Positions 53,080-59,953 of a stretch of DNA of 64,000 nucleotides are shown piece after piece. A program made the translations under genes and the position numbers. The stretch covers positions 1,646,001 to 1,710,000 of the forward strand of contig NZ_CP016537.2 in assembly GCF_001687585.2 (NCBI RefSeq), given 5' to 3'. Within the stretch, counting starts at the first letter, position 1; each line of letters starts with the position of its first letter. Below the pieces are notes generated by a model that saw nothing but the letters and a program-made list of their open reading frames with translations, did not search any database and was not told the origin of the DNA. The DNA is from Planococcus halocryophilus. GTDB taxonomy: Bacteria > Bacillota > Bacilli > Bacillales_A > Planococcaceae.

Positions 53080-53280
53080 TTATTCTTTTTTTAAAATAAA
53101 TATTTCTCTAATGAAGGCTCCTATTGCTCCAGATAAAATAATTATAGAGATTAAGTTTACAACTCTTACGAATGTATGAGGCGTGCTAATAACTTGAACA
53201 CTTTGAAAAACTACAAATAGGCCGAAAATAATGGACATCACTATTATAAAATTAGGTGTAGCTTCTTTTCGCTTATTCAT
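53080..53280 (-). CDS. Small two-helix membrane protein (66 residues)
   Basis: From the ATG at 53280, six bases after GAGGGGCG, the frame encodes 66 residues; an open frame further upstream lacks a start signal. Residues about 11-30 (FIIVMSIIFGLFVVFQSVQV) and 38-58 (VVNLISIIILSGAIGAFIREI) are membrane helices, and the ends are charged. No known family is recognised. It has module 1 upstream (53328-53366) and module 2 downstream (53030-53055), so it is the clearest complete unit of the array. Confidence 0.7.
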   Translation of the reverse strand: MNKRKEATPNFIIVMSIIFGLFVVFQSVQVISTPHTFVRVVNLISIIILSGAIGAFIREIFILKKE

Positions 53281-53327
53281 TATTATCGCCCCTCGTATAT
53301 ACCGATTATTTAATATAATTACTTTCC

Positions 53328-53366
53328 ATAAATATACCATTTTAGTATAACAAACAGAGGATTGTC
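53328..53366 (-). repeat. Module 1 of the cassette-like repeat, copy 4, promoter of the small membrane protein gene
   Basis: On the minus strand GACAATCCTCTGTTTGTTAT, then ACTAAAATGGTATATTTATGG; the last 13 bases match the copies before the HAD and Imm5-like genes. Confidence 0.75.
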
Positions 53367-53426
53367 GAAACTATTTTCATATCCAATCATTTATTTCCGC
53401 TTAATCTATAGAAAATTTTGTCATAT

Positions 53427-53469
53427 AAAAATACCTCGAAATTTAGAGTTCAAATCTAACTTTCGGGGT
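53427..53469 (-). terminator. Terminator after the Imm5-like gene
   Basis: On the minus strand ACCCCGAAAGTTAGA and TCTAAATTTCGAGGT form a 15-bp stem with two mispairs, followed by ATTTTT. Confidence 0.75.
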
Positions 53470-53492
53470 GCACTACCTAGCAACTCTTTTTC

Positions 53493-53520
53493 AAACGGTT
53501 ACGTAACTATCGTGCTCACG
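53493..53520 (-). repeat. Module 2 of the cassette-like repeat, copy c
   Basis: On the minus strand CGTGAGCACGATAGTTACGT, then AACCGTTT; a diverged copy 16 bp after the stop of the Imm5-like gene. Confidence 0.6.
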
Positions 53521-53536
53521 TATGGACAATAATAAC

Positions 53537-54013
53537 CTAATCGAACTTGCCACCTTGGATATACTTATATAGTTCACGCAATTGCCATTCTCTTTCTTCT
53601 CTTGCCTTTTTCAGATCATTATTAAAAGCAAGGTTAATTGTCTTAATCGCATAATCCGTAGCTACCATTGCATGGCCTCTCATATGACCAACCCCGATGG
53701 CTTGCCCAACAGCCCTTGCCGCAGTCCTGGCTGTTTCTTCTTTACATTGTCTGGCGACTTGATGGACTTTAAAACCAGCTTGTCTAACTTGATGAACTGT
53801 TGCCTCATCTTTTTGCCAGAGTTTATTTATTTTAATTGCATTTAGTATTTTTGCATCTTGAGGAAATTCTTGTTCGAGATAAGGAAGTATATGCTCTGCG
53901 ACACTAATTGCCCATTTAGCCAGTTCTATTTGATCAAGTAGTTCAGTGTTTTCCACTATTTCATTTCGTAATTCTGCATCATCAACAATTTTGATTTTGG
54001 GTTTACTTTCCAT
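53537..54013 (-). CDS. Imm5-like putative immunity protein
   Basis: A 158-residue, mostly helical cytoplasmic protein. ARTAARAVGQAIGVGHMRGHAMVATDYAIKTI (about residues 94-126) is the conserved part of proteins listed as putative immunity proteins of the Imm-5-like group, found alone in many Firmicutes. The ATG follows GGGGGATC. No toxin gene is next to it, so an immunity role is only by family name. Module 1 lies 170 bp upstream and module 2 lies 16 bp downstream. Confidence 0.75.
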   Translation of the reverse strand: MESKPKIKIVDDAELRNEIVENTELLDQIELAKWAISVAEHILPYLEQEFPQDAKILNAIKINKLWQKDEATVHQVRQAGFKVHQVARQCKEETARTAARAVGQAIGVGHMRGHAMVATDYAIKTINLAFNNDLKKAREEREWQLRELYKYIQGGKFD

Positions 54014-54159
54014 AAAGATCCCCCTAGCTTTGCTTTGTAAAGATAGGTCTCTTTAAAATTGCCTAATTGGTTATAGATAAATCTATCTTAATCACTCCAT
54101 TAGCTAAAATATCATTTTACTTAGCCATTATATCAACAACTTCATCTATAGTCTTTTGT

Positions 54160-54195
54160 CATAAATATACCACTAGCTTATGTAAATAGAGGATT
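54160..54195 (-). repeat. Module 1 of the cassette-like repeat, copy 5
   Basis: On the minus strand AATCCTCTATTTACATAAGC, then TAGTGGTATATTTATGAC, upstream of the Imm5-like gene. Confidence 0.65.
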
Positions 54196-54448
54196 ATTAA
54201 AACTTAAGGTATCATTCCAAAAACATTTAGATGTAGGGAAGCACCTAACTTCTTTTATAGAGAGAGTTTTGTTCACCGTATTCAAAATACTAATTACGAA
54301 GATTTTATGAGTTGCCAATATTTAAACTAAATTTATGCAACACTAATGGTATAAAACAGGCAAGTAAAGATGAATCCCTGCTGAATATGTAATAATTTAC
54401 TAACAAATGATATTATAAAAAAGGTACCCTGCAGTTAGGCTGCGATTA

Positions 54449-54484
54449 GGTGACTTCGGTATTGTGCCGGAGTCATCTTTTTTA
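54449..54484 (+). terminator. Isolated Rho-independent terminator
   Basis: Stem GTGACTTCGG (54450-54459) / CCGGAGTCAT (54467-54476) with loop TATTGTG and a T6 run, not preceded by a gene. Probably the tail of a deleted gene or transposase. Confidence 0.7.
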
Positions 54485-54512
54485 AGTTTTCTTAAATAAT
54501 TCAAATATGGAC

Positions 54513-54526
54513 GACAGAGGATTGTC
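54513..54526 (-). repeat. Module 1 core, copy 6 (no gene attached)
   Basis: GACAGAGGATTGTC, a perfect core copy with GACA / TGTC ends; the GGTATATTTATG part is not preserved. Confidence 0.55.
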
Positions 54527-54681
54527 GATAAAAAAAGTTCAAGTAATTATAAACCGACTCTATTTAGCCCAGTAAATCTATCTAAGCAAGATCAAGATAA
54601 ACACGAGAGAAATTCAGCTATTTTTGGATGGTTTAATGCGTCCTATGGTAGTATAAATGGATTATAGGTAGGAGGGATAGG

Positions 54682-55599
54682 ATGGAAAATAAATCAGCGT
54701 GGCTACTTATTGCAATCGGCGCTTCACTATGGGGTGTTATCGGAGTTTTTGTCACCTACCTTTATGAAGTAGGGTTTACGCCACTTGAAGTTGTCGCTGT
54801 GCGTGTGTTAACAGCTTCCATCTTTATGGTTCCTTATGTTTTGATGAAAAATCGGCAGTTGTTCAAAATAAAGGTGAAGGATTCTAGGTATTTCATAGGT
54901 ACAGGTATTATTAGTATTGTTCTCTTTAACTGGTGTTTGTTTAGTTCGATGAGAGAGTCTTCTATTTCGATTGCTTTTATTTTGCTGTATACAGCACCTG
55001 CGTTTGTGACGATTTTATCGCGAATCTTTTTTAAAGAAGCATTAACCGCTCGCAAACTCACAGCCCTCCTCGTTACGTTAATAGGGTGCTCGCTTGTTAT
55101 TGGAATCTTTTCTAGTTCTACCGCATCAATTTCACTTTATGGATTAATCCTTGGACTCGGATCAGGATTTTTCTATGCTCTCTACAGCATATTTGGAAAA
55201 GCAGCCCTATCAAAATATGACTCGTTAACCGTTACGGTATACACGTTTCTTTTCGCGACCGTGGCCATTGTCCCTTTTAGTGGATTAGGTTCGAAACTTT
55301 CTACATTGACGGACTTAAAAGTACTTGGACTGGTAATTGGACTTGGCTTTCTTTCAACAATGTTGCCATTTATTTTCTACACAAAAGGTCTTCAATATGT
55401 CGAGTCAAGCCGCGCCTCCATTATCGCAACAATTGAACCTGTCGTTGCTTCGGTTGTAGGGTTCTTTATTTTTAATGAAACGCTATCAACGTGGCAATAC
55501 CTCGGCATGATCATGGTGATTAGCTCGGTCATTATTGTACAGGAATCCAAGAAACAAAAAGCCAATCGCTCCCAGCAATTTGACCAAGCGGGAGCGTAA
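54682..55599 (+). CDS. EamA-family (DMT) transporter
   Basis: A 305-residue membrane protein with ten helices made of two EamA repeats (about residues 5-135 and 150-290). SLWGVIGVFVTYLYEVGFTPLEVVAVR at the start and TKGLQYVESSRASIIATIEPVVASVVGFFIFNE near residues 235-267 are conserved marks of the family, which exports amino acids or other metabolites. GTAGGAGGG precedes the ATG by eight bases. It stands 40 bp upstream of a P-loop kinase gene; co-transcription is possible. The substrate is unknown. Confidence 0.9.
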   Translation: MENKSAWLLIAIGASLWGVIGVFVTYLYEVGFTPLEVVAVRVLTASIFMVPYVLMKNRQLFKIKVKDSRYFIGTGIISIVLFNWCLFSSMRESSISIAFILLYTAPAFVTILSRIFFKEALTARKLTALLVTLIGCSLVIGIFSSSTASISLYGLILGLGSGFFYALYSIFGKAALSKYDSLTVTVYTFLFATVAIVPFSGLGSKLSTLTDLKVLGLVIGLGFLSTMLPFIFYTKGLQYVESSRASIIATIEPVVASVVGFFIFNETLSTWQYLGMIMVISSVIIVQESKKQKANRSQQFDQAGA

Positions 55600-55640
55600 G
55601 TTCGTTACACATACTCTTTACTGATCAATAGGAGGATCTA

Positions 55641-56198
55641 ATGAAATTTATCATGCTATTTGGTCCACAAGCTGTCGGCAAGATGACGATCGGACATGAA
55701 CTCGAAAAAAGCACATCGTTAAAACTGTTTCACAATCATATGACCCTTGAACTGTTGCATCCTTTGTTTGAATTTGGTGACGAAACGTGGCGGCTTTCAA
55801 CCATGTTTCGTCAAGAGATCTTCAAATCTTTCGCCAAAAGTAAGGAAGAAGGCATGATTTTTACCTATGTATGGGCTTTTGATTGCCAAGAGGATTGGGA
55901 TTTTGTCGAACAAACACGGTCGATTTTTGAAGCGGCCGGTGGAGAAGTTTATTTTGTTGAACTTGAGGCGGAAGTCACCGAACGTATGGAGCGGAATCGC
56001 TCGGCGCATCGCCTCCAACACAAACCTACAAAGCGAAACACCGAAGCATCTGAACTTGAATTGATCGAATCGATGAATAAATATCGGTTAAATTCGTTGC
56101 CAAATGAAATTCAAGAACCAAATTATATGCGGATTGATAATACACATCTATGTCCTAAAAGCGTTGCGGTGAAAGTTAAAGATCATTTTAACTTGTAA
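55641..56198 (+). CDS. P-loop kinase-like protein (AAA/shikimate kinase fold)
   Basis: A 185-residue cytoplasmic NTPase. The P-loop is GPQAVGKMT (about residues 8-16) in place of the usual GxxGxGKS/T, so the Gly before Lys is Val-Gly-Lys-Met-Thr. HNHMTLELLHPLFEFG follows, then FVELEAEVTERMERNRSAHR with an Arg-rich lid region. Proteins of this kind are annotated as shikimate kinase-like or AAA ATPases of unknown substrate. AGGAGG lies seven bases before the ATG. Confidence 0.8.
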   Translation: MKFIMLFGPQAVGKMTIGHELEKSTSLKLFHNHMTLELLHPLFEFGDETWRLSTMFRQEIFKSFAKSKEEGMIFTYVWAFDCQEDWDFVEQTRSIFEAAGGEVYFVELEAEVTERMERNRSAHRLQHKPTKRNTEASELELIESMNKYRLNSLPNEIQEPNYMRIDNTHLCPKSVAVKVKDHFNL

Positions 56199-56308
56199 AT
56201 GGCGGGGAAAAACTTTCGACTGTTTGTAAGCAGAAAGAGATGTTATGTAAGGAGGTAGTTGTATTGCTAGCGTATCCTGCTTCTACAACTAGAAGTGAAT
56301 AGTTAGAA

Positions 56309-57025
56309 ATGATCGCTGTATTAAAAGACCGGTTGTTGGCAGCTTACGGGGAGCAGCTACTAGCCATCGGCGTATATGGCTCTATAGCGTTAGAGACAGA
56401 AGGACCGTATTCAGATATTGAAATGCATGTGGTGACAAAAGAGTATCATCGCTTAGAATATTTTGAATTTGTTTATGATCGGTTCAAAATCGAGATCGGT
56501 TTTTATGACAAGCAGGCGTTTTTTGAGAAAGCCAAAAAGATTGATGATGCTTGGGCGATCAAAGCAGGAGCGTTTATCCATGTTTTACCTGTATACGATC
56601 CTACAAACCTGTTTGAACAAGTGAAAAGCTTGCCTTTTGAAGCGTTGAGTTCATCTGCTCACCGTGTTATGAAAGAATTCATGGTGGGGGAGCCATACGA
56701 GACCATGGCAAAAATTCGTAATAGTTACCATAGCGGCAACCACAACTACATCCCACTTGGCGCAAACGATTTAGTATGGGAAACAGCCAAGTTAATCGGT
56801 CTCGCAAATCATACATACTACAGTACAAGAGCTAAAACTTATGAAGAATCCTTACAGATGAAGTCCTTGCCTTCTGGTTACAGGGAAATTGTGCAGCAAG
56901 TGAAAAATGGACAGCTGACTGATACGGAAACGGTTTATCAGCTTTGTGAAAGTTTATGGACAGGGTTAAATAGATGGATGGAGACGTTAGGGTTGGATTA
57001 TCGGCTCGATAAACTTCCAATCTAG
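56309..57025 (+). CDS. ANT(4')-like aminoglycoside nucleotidyltransferase, N-terminally truncated by a stop codon
   Basis: A 238-residue frame related to kanamycin nucleotidyltransferase: AIGVYGSIALETEGPYSDIEM holds the nucleotidyltransferase GS and D-x-E metal site, and SLPSGYREIVQQVKNGQLTD with SLWTGLNRWME matches the C-terminal domain of ANT(4'). The ribosome binding site AAGGAGG lies much further upstream, before a TTG at 56264. From there the frame reads LAYPASTTRSE, then TAG at 56300-56302, then LEMIAVLKDRLL, which aligns with the ANT(4') N-terminus through the stop. So a nonsense change has likely removed the first 15 residues; the ATG at 56309 has no good ribosome binding site. Whether antibiotics are substrates is unknown. 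Confidence 0.8.
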   Translation: MIAVLKDRLLAAYGEQLLAIGVYGSIALETEGPYSDIEMHVVTKEYHRLEYFEFVYDRFKIEIGFYDKQAFFEKAKKIDDAWAIKAGAFIHVLPVYDPTNLFEQVKSLPFEALSSSAHRVMKEFMVGEPYETMAKIRNSYHSGNHNYIPLGANDLVWETAKLIGLANHTYYSTRAKTYEESLQMKSLPSGYREIVQQVKNGQLTDTETVYQLCESLWTGLNRWMETLGLDYRLDKLPI

Positions 57026-57085
57026 TGTCAGAGCGGGATATCGCTTTTTAGTTTAGTTTTATCTTAAAACAGAGGAGCTTATAAA

Positions 57086-57547
57086 ATGCATATACGCAAT
57101 TCAGCCAAAGCCGTTATACAAAAAGAAGGGCACGTATTACTGACAAAAAATAAAGACGCAGAAGGCATTTTTTATTTGTTTCCTGGCGGGGGACAAGAAC
57201 ACGGGGAAGTATTAGTCCAAACTATTAAACGAGAATGCTTAGAAGAAATAGGTTTCCAAGTTACAGTGGGAGAACTGTTACATATACGCGAATACATAGG
57301 CAAAAACCATGAACATGCGCATGATCGAGACGTTCACCAAATTGAATTTTATTTTGTTTGTACAATCGATGCTCAACCGGTAGAAGTGCCAGTTCCGTCT
57401 AATCCTGATTCTCATCAAATTGGCACGGAGTGGGTAGCAATCCAAAACTTACAGGAGTACCGCATTTATCCAAAAGAGATTCGGTTGCCAGTCCAGCAAT
57501 TTGCGGATAATAAAAAAAACGCTGCGTATTTAGGGGATATTAATTAA
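57086..57547 (+). CDS. Nudix hydrolase
   Basis: A 153-residue enzyme. The Nudix box G-x5-E-x7-R-E-x2-E-E-x-G is complete, running from GGGQEHGEV to KRECLEEIGF (about residues 38-60). AGAGGAG lies before the ATG. It hydrolyses a nucleoside diphosphate linked to another moiety; the substrate is unknown. It follows the nucleotidyltransferase gene on the same strand by 60 bp. The 240 bp after it hold no gene and no clear terminator. Confidence 0.92.
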   Translation: MHIRNSAKAVIQKEGHVLLTKNKDAEGIFYLFPGGGQEHGEVLVQTIKRECLEEIGFQVTVGELLHIREYIGKNHEHAHDRDVHQIEFYFVCTIDAQPVEVPVPSNPDSHQIGTEWVAIQNLQEYRIYPKEIRLPVQQFADNKKNAAYLGDIN

Positions 57548-57791
57548 AGGAAAAAGAGCGATATGGTTTTTTTATTATAAATGTAGTTATCTACTTAAGG
57601 ATTTAATTGCAAATTCAAAACAAAGCCACTAAATCAACAAGAAAAGAAGCAAAAACATGAGATAACATCATTTACTCTTAACGTTGTCATGCCAAAGAGG
57701 GAGGAATCTTCGTAATAGCTACTGCCACCAATCATGAAAATGCTGTATAGTAATGGAGGATATATATAGAAGTGAAAGGTGTTAGTAAGAT

Positions 57792-59000
57792 ATGATGCAA
57801 AACCCGAAAGGAAGAAAACGGCTGGGTCTCGCATTGATCCTCAGCATGCTTGGAATTTTAGCGCCGCTGAATATCGATATGTATTTGCCGGCTTTTCCTG
57901 CAATCGCTGATGAACTCGATGCACACGTGTCGTTAGTACAGCTTAGTTTAACTGCGTGTTTAATCGGACTCGCTGCTGGGCAAATCGTCGTTGGGCCATT
58001 TAGTGACGCGATAGGGAGACGGAAGCCTCTCATTATCTCCGTTATTTTGTTTGCGCTGTCGTCTGTTCTTTGTGCTGTTGCCCCGAACATTGAGACCCTA
58101 GTTGCGGCTCGCTTTATCCAAGGATTTACTGCATCTGGTGGTGTGGTGTTATCAAGAGCGGTCGTAAGTGATGTGTTTACAGGGCGAGAAATGACGAAGT
58201 TTTTTGCGTTATTGATGGTGATTAACGCGGTAGCTCCGATGGCAGCACCTATTGCAGGTGGCGCGATACTAGCCTTGCCATTTGCAGGATGGGAAACGAT
58301 TTTTTATTTTCTTGGATTGCTTGGGGTGATGATGGTGATTGTTGTGACATTGCGCTTGCCTGAAACCTTGCCTCCTGAACAACGTGTGCCAAGCTCCATC
58401 AGACATTCGGTTCAGACAATGGCCAGTTTGTTTAAAGAACGCCCTTATATTGGGTACGCATTAGTCGTCGGCTTAATCCATGGTGGCAGTTTTGCCTATG
58501 TTGCCGGAACACCTTTTGTCTACCAAGAGATCTACGGCGTTTCACCTCAAACTTTTAGTGTGTTGTTTGGTATTAACGGCATCGCCATGATTCTTGGTAG
58601 TTTTATCATTGGGAAGTTTGGCGGCATTGTTTCCGAGCATCGTTTGTTGCAAGGAGCGGTCGTTGTGGCAGTGAGTGCTACGTTTGTGTTGTTGATCATG
58701 ACGATCATCCAAGGACCTCTCGCATCACTTGTGATTTCGATTTTTATTTACATGATTGCGATTGGCATGATTTTTACGAGTTCTTTCACGTTGGCGATGA
58801 AAGGGCAGGGACACCGAGCAGGGAGTGCGAGTGCCGTTGTTGGGATGTTGCCTTTAGTTATTGGGTCACTGGTATCCCCGCTCGTTGGAATTAATGAAAC
58901 TTCAGCGGTTCCAATGGGCGCTATTTTATTTGGAACGTCTATACTCGGAACGATTGCCTTTTTCTTTTTAACTGGGCATCGACAGCAAGTCGAGCAATAA
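57792..59000 (+). CDS. Bcr/CflA-type MFS drug efflux transporter
   Basis: A 402-residue membrane protein with 12 helices, starting at ATG 57792 (or the next ATG). LNIDMYLPAFPAIADELDA is the hallmark of the Bcr/CflA subfamily (motif D near helix 1), GQIVVGPFSDAIGRRKPL is MFS motif A (about residues 56-73), and GAAVVLSRAVVSDVF-like GVVLSRAVVSDVFTG is motif B. It pumps out drugs such as bicyclomycin or chloramphenicol, or sulfonamides, using the proton gradient; the true substrate is unknown. A terminator follows. Confidence 0.92.
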   Translation: MMQNPKGRKRLGLALILSMLGILAPLNIDMYLPAFPAIADELDAHVSLVQLSLTACLIGLAAGQIVVGPFSDAIGRRKPLIISVILFALSSVLCAVAPNIETLVAARFIQGFTASGGVVLSRAVVSDVFTGREMTKFFALLMVINAVAPMAAPIAGGAILALPFAGWETIFYFLGLLGVMMVIVVTLRLPETLPPEQRVPSSIRHSVQTMASLFKERPYIGYALVVGLIHGGSFAYVAGTPFVYQEIYGVSPQTFSVLFGINGIAMILGSFIIGKFGGIVSEHRLLQGAVVVAVSATFVLLIMTIIQGPLASLVISIFIYMIAIGMIFTSSFTLAMKGQGHRAGSASAVVGMLPLVIGSLVSPLVGINETSAVPMGAILFGTSILGTIAFFFLTGHRQQVEQ

Positions 59001-59006
59001 TGAGAA

Positions 59007-59046
59007 GCAAGAGCAGAGGAAAGTTGATCTCGCTCTTGTTTTTTTA
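59007..59046 (+). terminator. Terminator after the MFS gene
   Basis: CAAGAGC (59008-59014) / GCTCTTG (59032-59038) with an inner GAG / CTC pairing and a T run. Confidence 0.75.
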
Positions 59047-59141
59047 TTTTTATAAATAAAGGGAATATTCAATTAGTATGAGCGATAACTGGTTTTATTT
59101 GGTATATTAGATAAAAGTAATCTATTCTAGGAGGGTTCTTT

Positions 59142-59519
59142 ATTAAAAAGATAATCATGTTGATGACATTACTTTTATTGACCTCCTGCGGAAACGATAC
59201 CGATCGATACAATTTTACAGGGAGTAGTGACAACTGGGATATGAATTATGTAGTAAATGTTACAGGTGTCGATAGCCAAGAAAAAAGTGGAACGGTTACT
59301 TATACAGGCGAAGGACAAGCACCTGAAACAGTGGATTACAAAATCACAACGTCTTCTGCTGGGTCCGATGGAACTGGAGTCGGGTTAGAAAATGGAGCTG
59401 GAAATATTGGGACGGTAACTTGCGGAGGTTGCGCAGTTATTCAAAAAGACGAAAATATCCAAGTCGAAATTAGCTGGAATGGGCAAACGGAGGAATTGGT
59501 TTTAACAAATGAAAACTAA
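59142..59519 (+). CDS. Small lipoprotein of unknown function, probable ATT start
   Basis: A 125-residue lipoprotein. AGGAGGG lies six bases before an ATT at 59142, from which the frame reads KKIIMLMTLLLLTSCGND, a proper lipoprotein signal with two Lys and the lipobox LTSC. The first ATG (59157) would give a signal without charges and lies 21 bases from the ribosome binding site. The mature part is polar and beta-rich (TGVDSQEKSGTVTYTGEGQA), with a Cys pair in VTCGGCAVI (about residues 100-105). The family is not recognised. A small membrane protein gene follows 40 bp downstream. Confidence 0.7.
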   Translation: MKKIIMLMTLLLLTSCGNDTDRYNFTGSSDNWDMNYVVNVTGVDSQEKSGTVTYTGEGQAPETVDYKITTSSAGSDGTGVGLENGAGNIGTVTCGGCAVIQKDENIQVEISWNGQTEELVLTNEN

Positions 59520-59559
59520 CGCGTATGGATTGATTTAACGACTGATAGGAGGATTCAAT

Positions 59560-59835
59560 GTGAAGAAGTTTTTCGGTTCATTGCTGGGAGGGGGATTAAT
59601 TGGTCTGCCTTTGGCATTTTGGTGGATAGGCTACGAGGAAATTAGCTATAGTCTTTTAAACGTTGCAGGTGTCGAAGAAGTGATTGTACGCGAGATGGAT
59701 TTTGACTTTGTTTTTTATGCCTCATTACTTGTCTTTGCAATTGCTGCGATTATCTACTTTGTGTGGAGCTTGATTGATCGAAAGCGTGAAGAAACGTTTT
59801 ACCGAGACTATGATAAAAATCGCAAACATTCGTAA
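59560..59835 (+). CDS. Small two-helix membrane protein (91 residues)
   Basis: Starts at GTG 59560, six bases after GGAGGA; the overlapping ATG is out of frame. Residues about 5-25 and 50-71 are membrane helices separated by an acidic loop (GVEEVIVREMDFD), and the end is highly charged (DRKREETFYRDYDKNRK). It follows the small lipoprotein gene and likely belongs to the same transcript, ending in a hairpin at 59842. Function is unknown. Confidence 0.78.
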   Translation: MKKFFGSLLGGGLIGLPLAFWWIGYEEISYSLLNVAGVEEVIVREMDFDFVFYASLLVFAIAAIIYFVWSLIDRKREETFYRDYDKNRKHS

Positions 59836-59841
59836 ATGAAC

Positions 59842-59881
59842 AGACTCTTTTGTTGCTACTCGCAATTTAAGAGTCTTTTGT
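59842..59881 (+). terminator. Terminator after the small membrane protein gene
   Basis: AGACTCTT (59842-59849) pairs with AAGAGTCT (59869-59876), followed by TTTGTG. Confidence 0.65.
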
Positions 59882-59907
59882 GTTTAACGTTTCCTAACTC
59901 GAGGTAT
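59882..59907 (+). promoter_or_regulatory. Candidate sigma-B promoter of the pyruvate oxidase gene
   Basis: GTTTAA (59882-59887) and AGGTAT (59902-59907) are separated by 14 bp, one mismatch from the sigma-B consensus GTTTAA-N12-14-GGGTAT. The start codon lies about 47 bp downstream. The B. subtilis homologue ydaP is a known general-stress gene under sigma-B. Confidence 0.6.
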
Positions 59908-59953
59908 AAGGAACAAAAAAGCTTGCGTCAACATTAGAGAGCGAGGGATATTC

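Larger units (their letters stand above)
54196..54681. other. Gene-free region with a terminator hairpin and module 1 relic
   Basis: About 490 bp without a credible gene. It holds a hairpin GTGACTTCGG / CCGGAGTCAT with a T run (54449-54484), an isolated module 1 core GACAGAGGATTGTC (54513-54526), and a probable promoter region for the EamA gene near 54640-54660 (GTATAAAT). The origin of the hairpin is not clear; no gene precedes it. Confidence 0.5.

Noticed and set aside
51277..53520. Module 2 considered as classical integron attC sites
   Set aside because: No clear RYYYAAC/GTTRRRY pair with the extrahelical bases and no integron integrase in the window; only the layout is similar.
50412..54526. 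Repeat modules considered as a CRISPR array
   Set aside because: Copies are hundreds to over a thousand bases apart with genes between them; there are no short, regular spacers and no cas genes.
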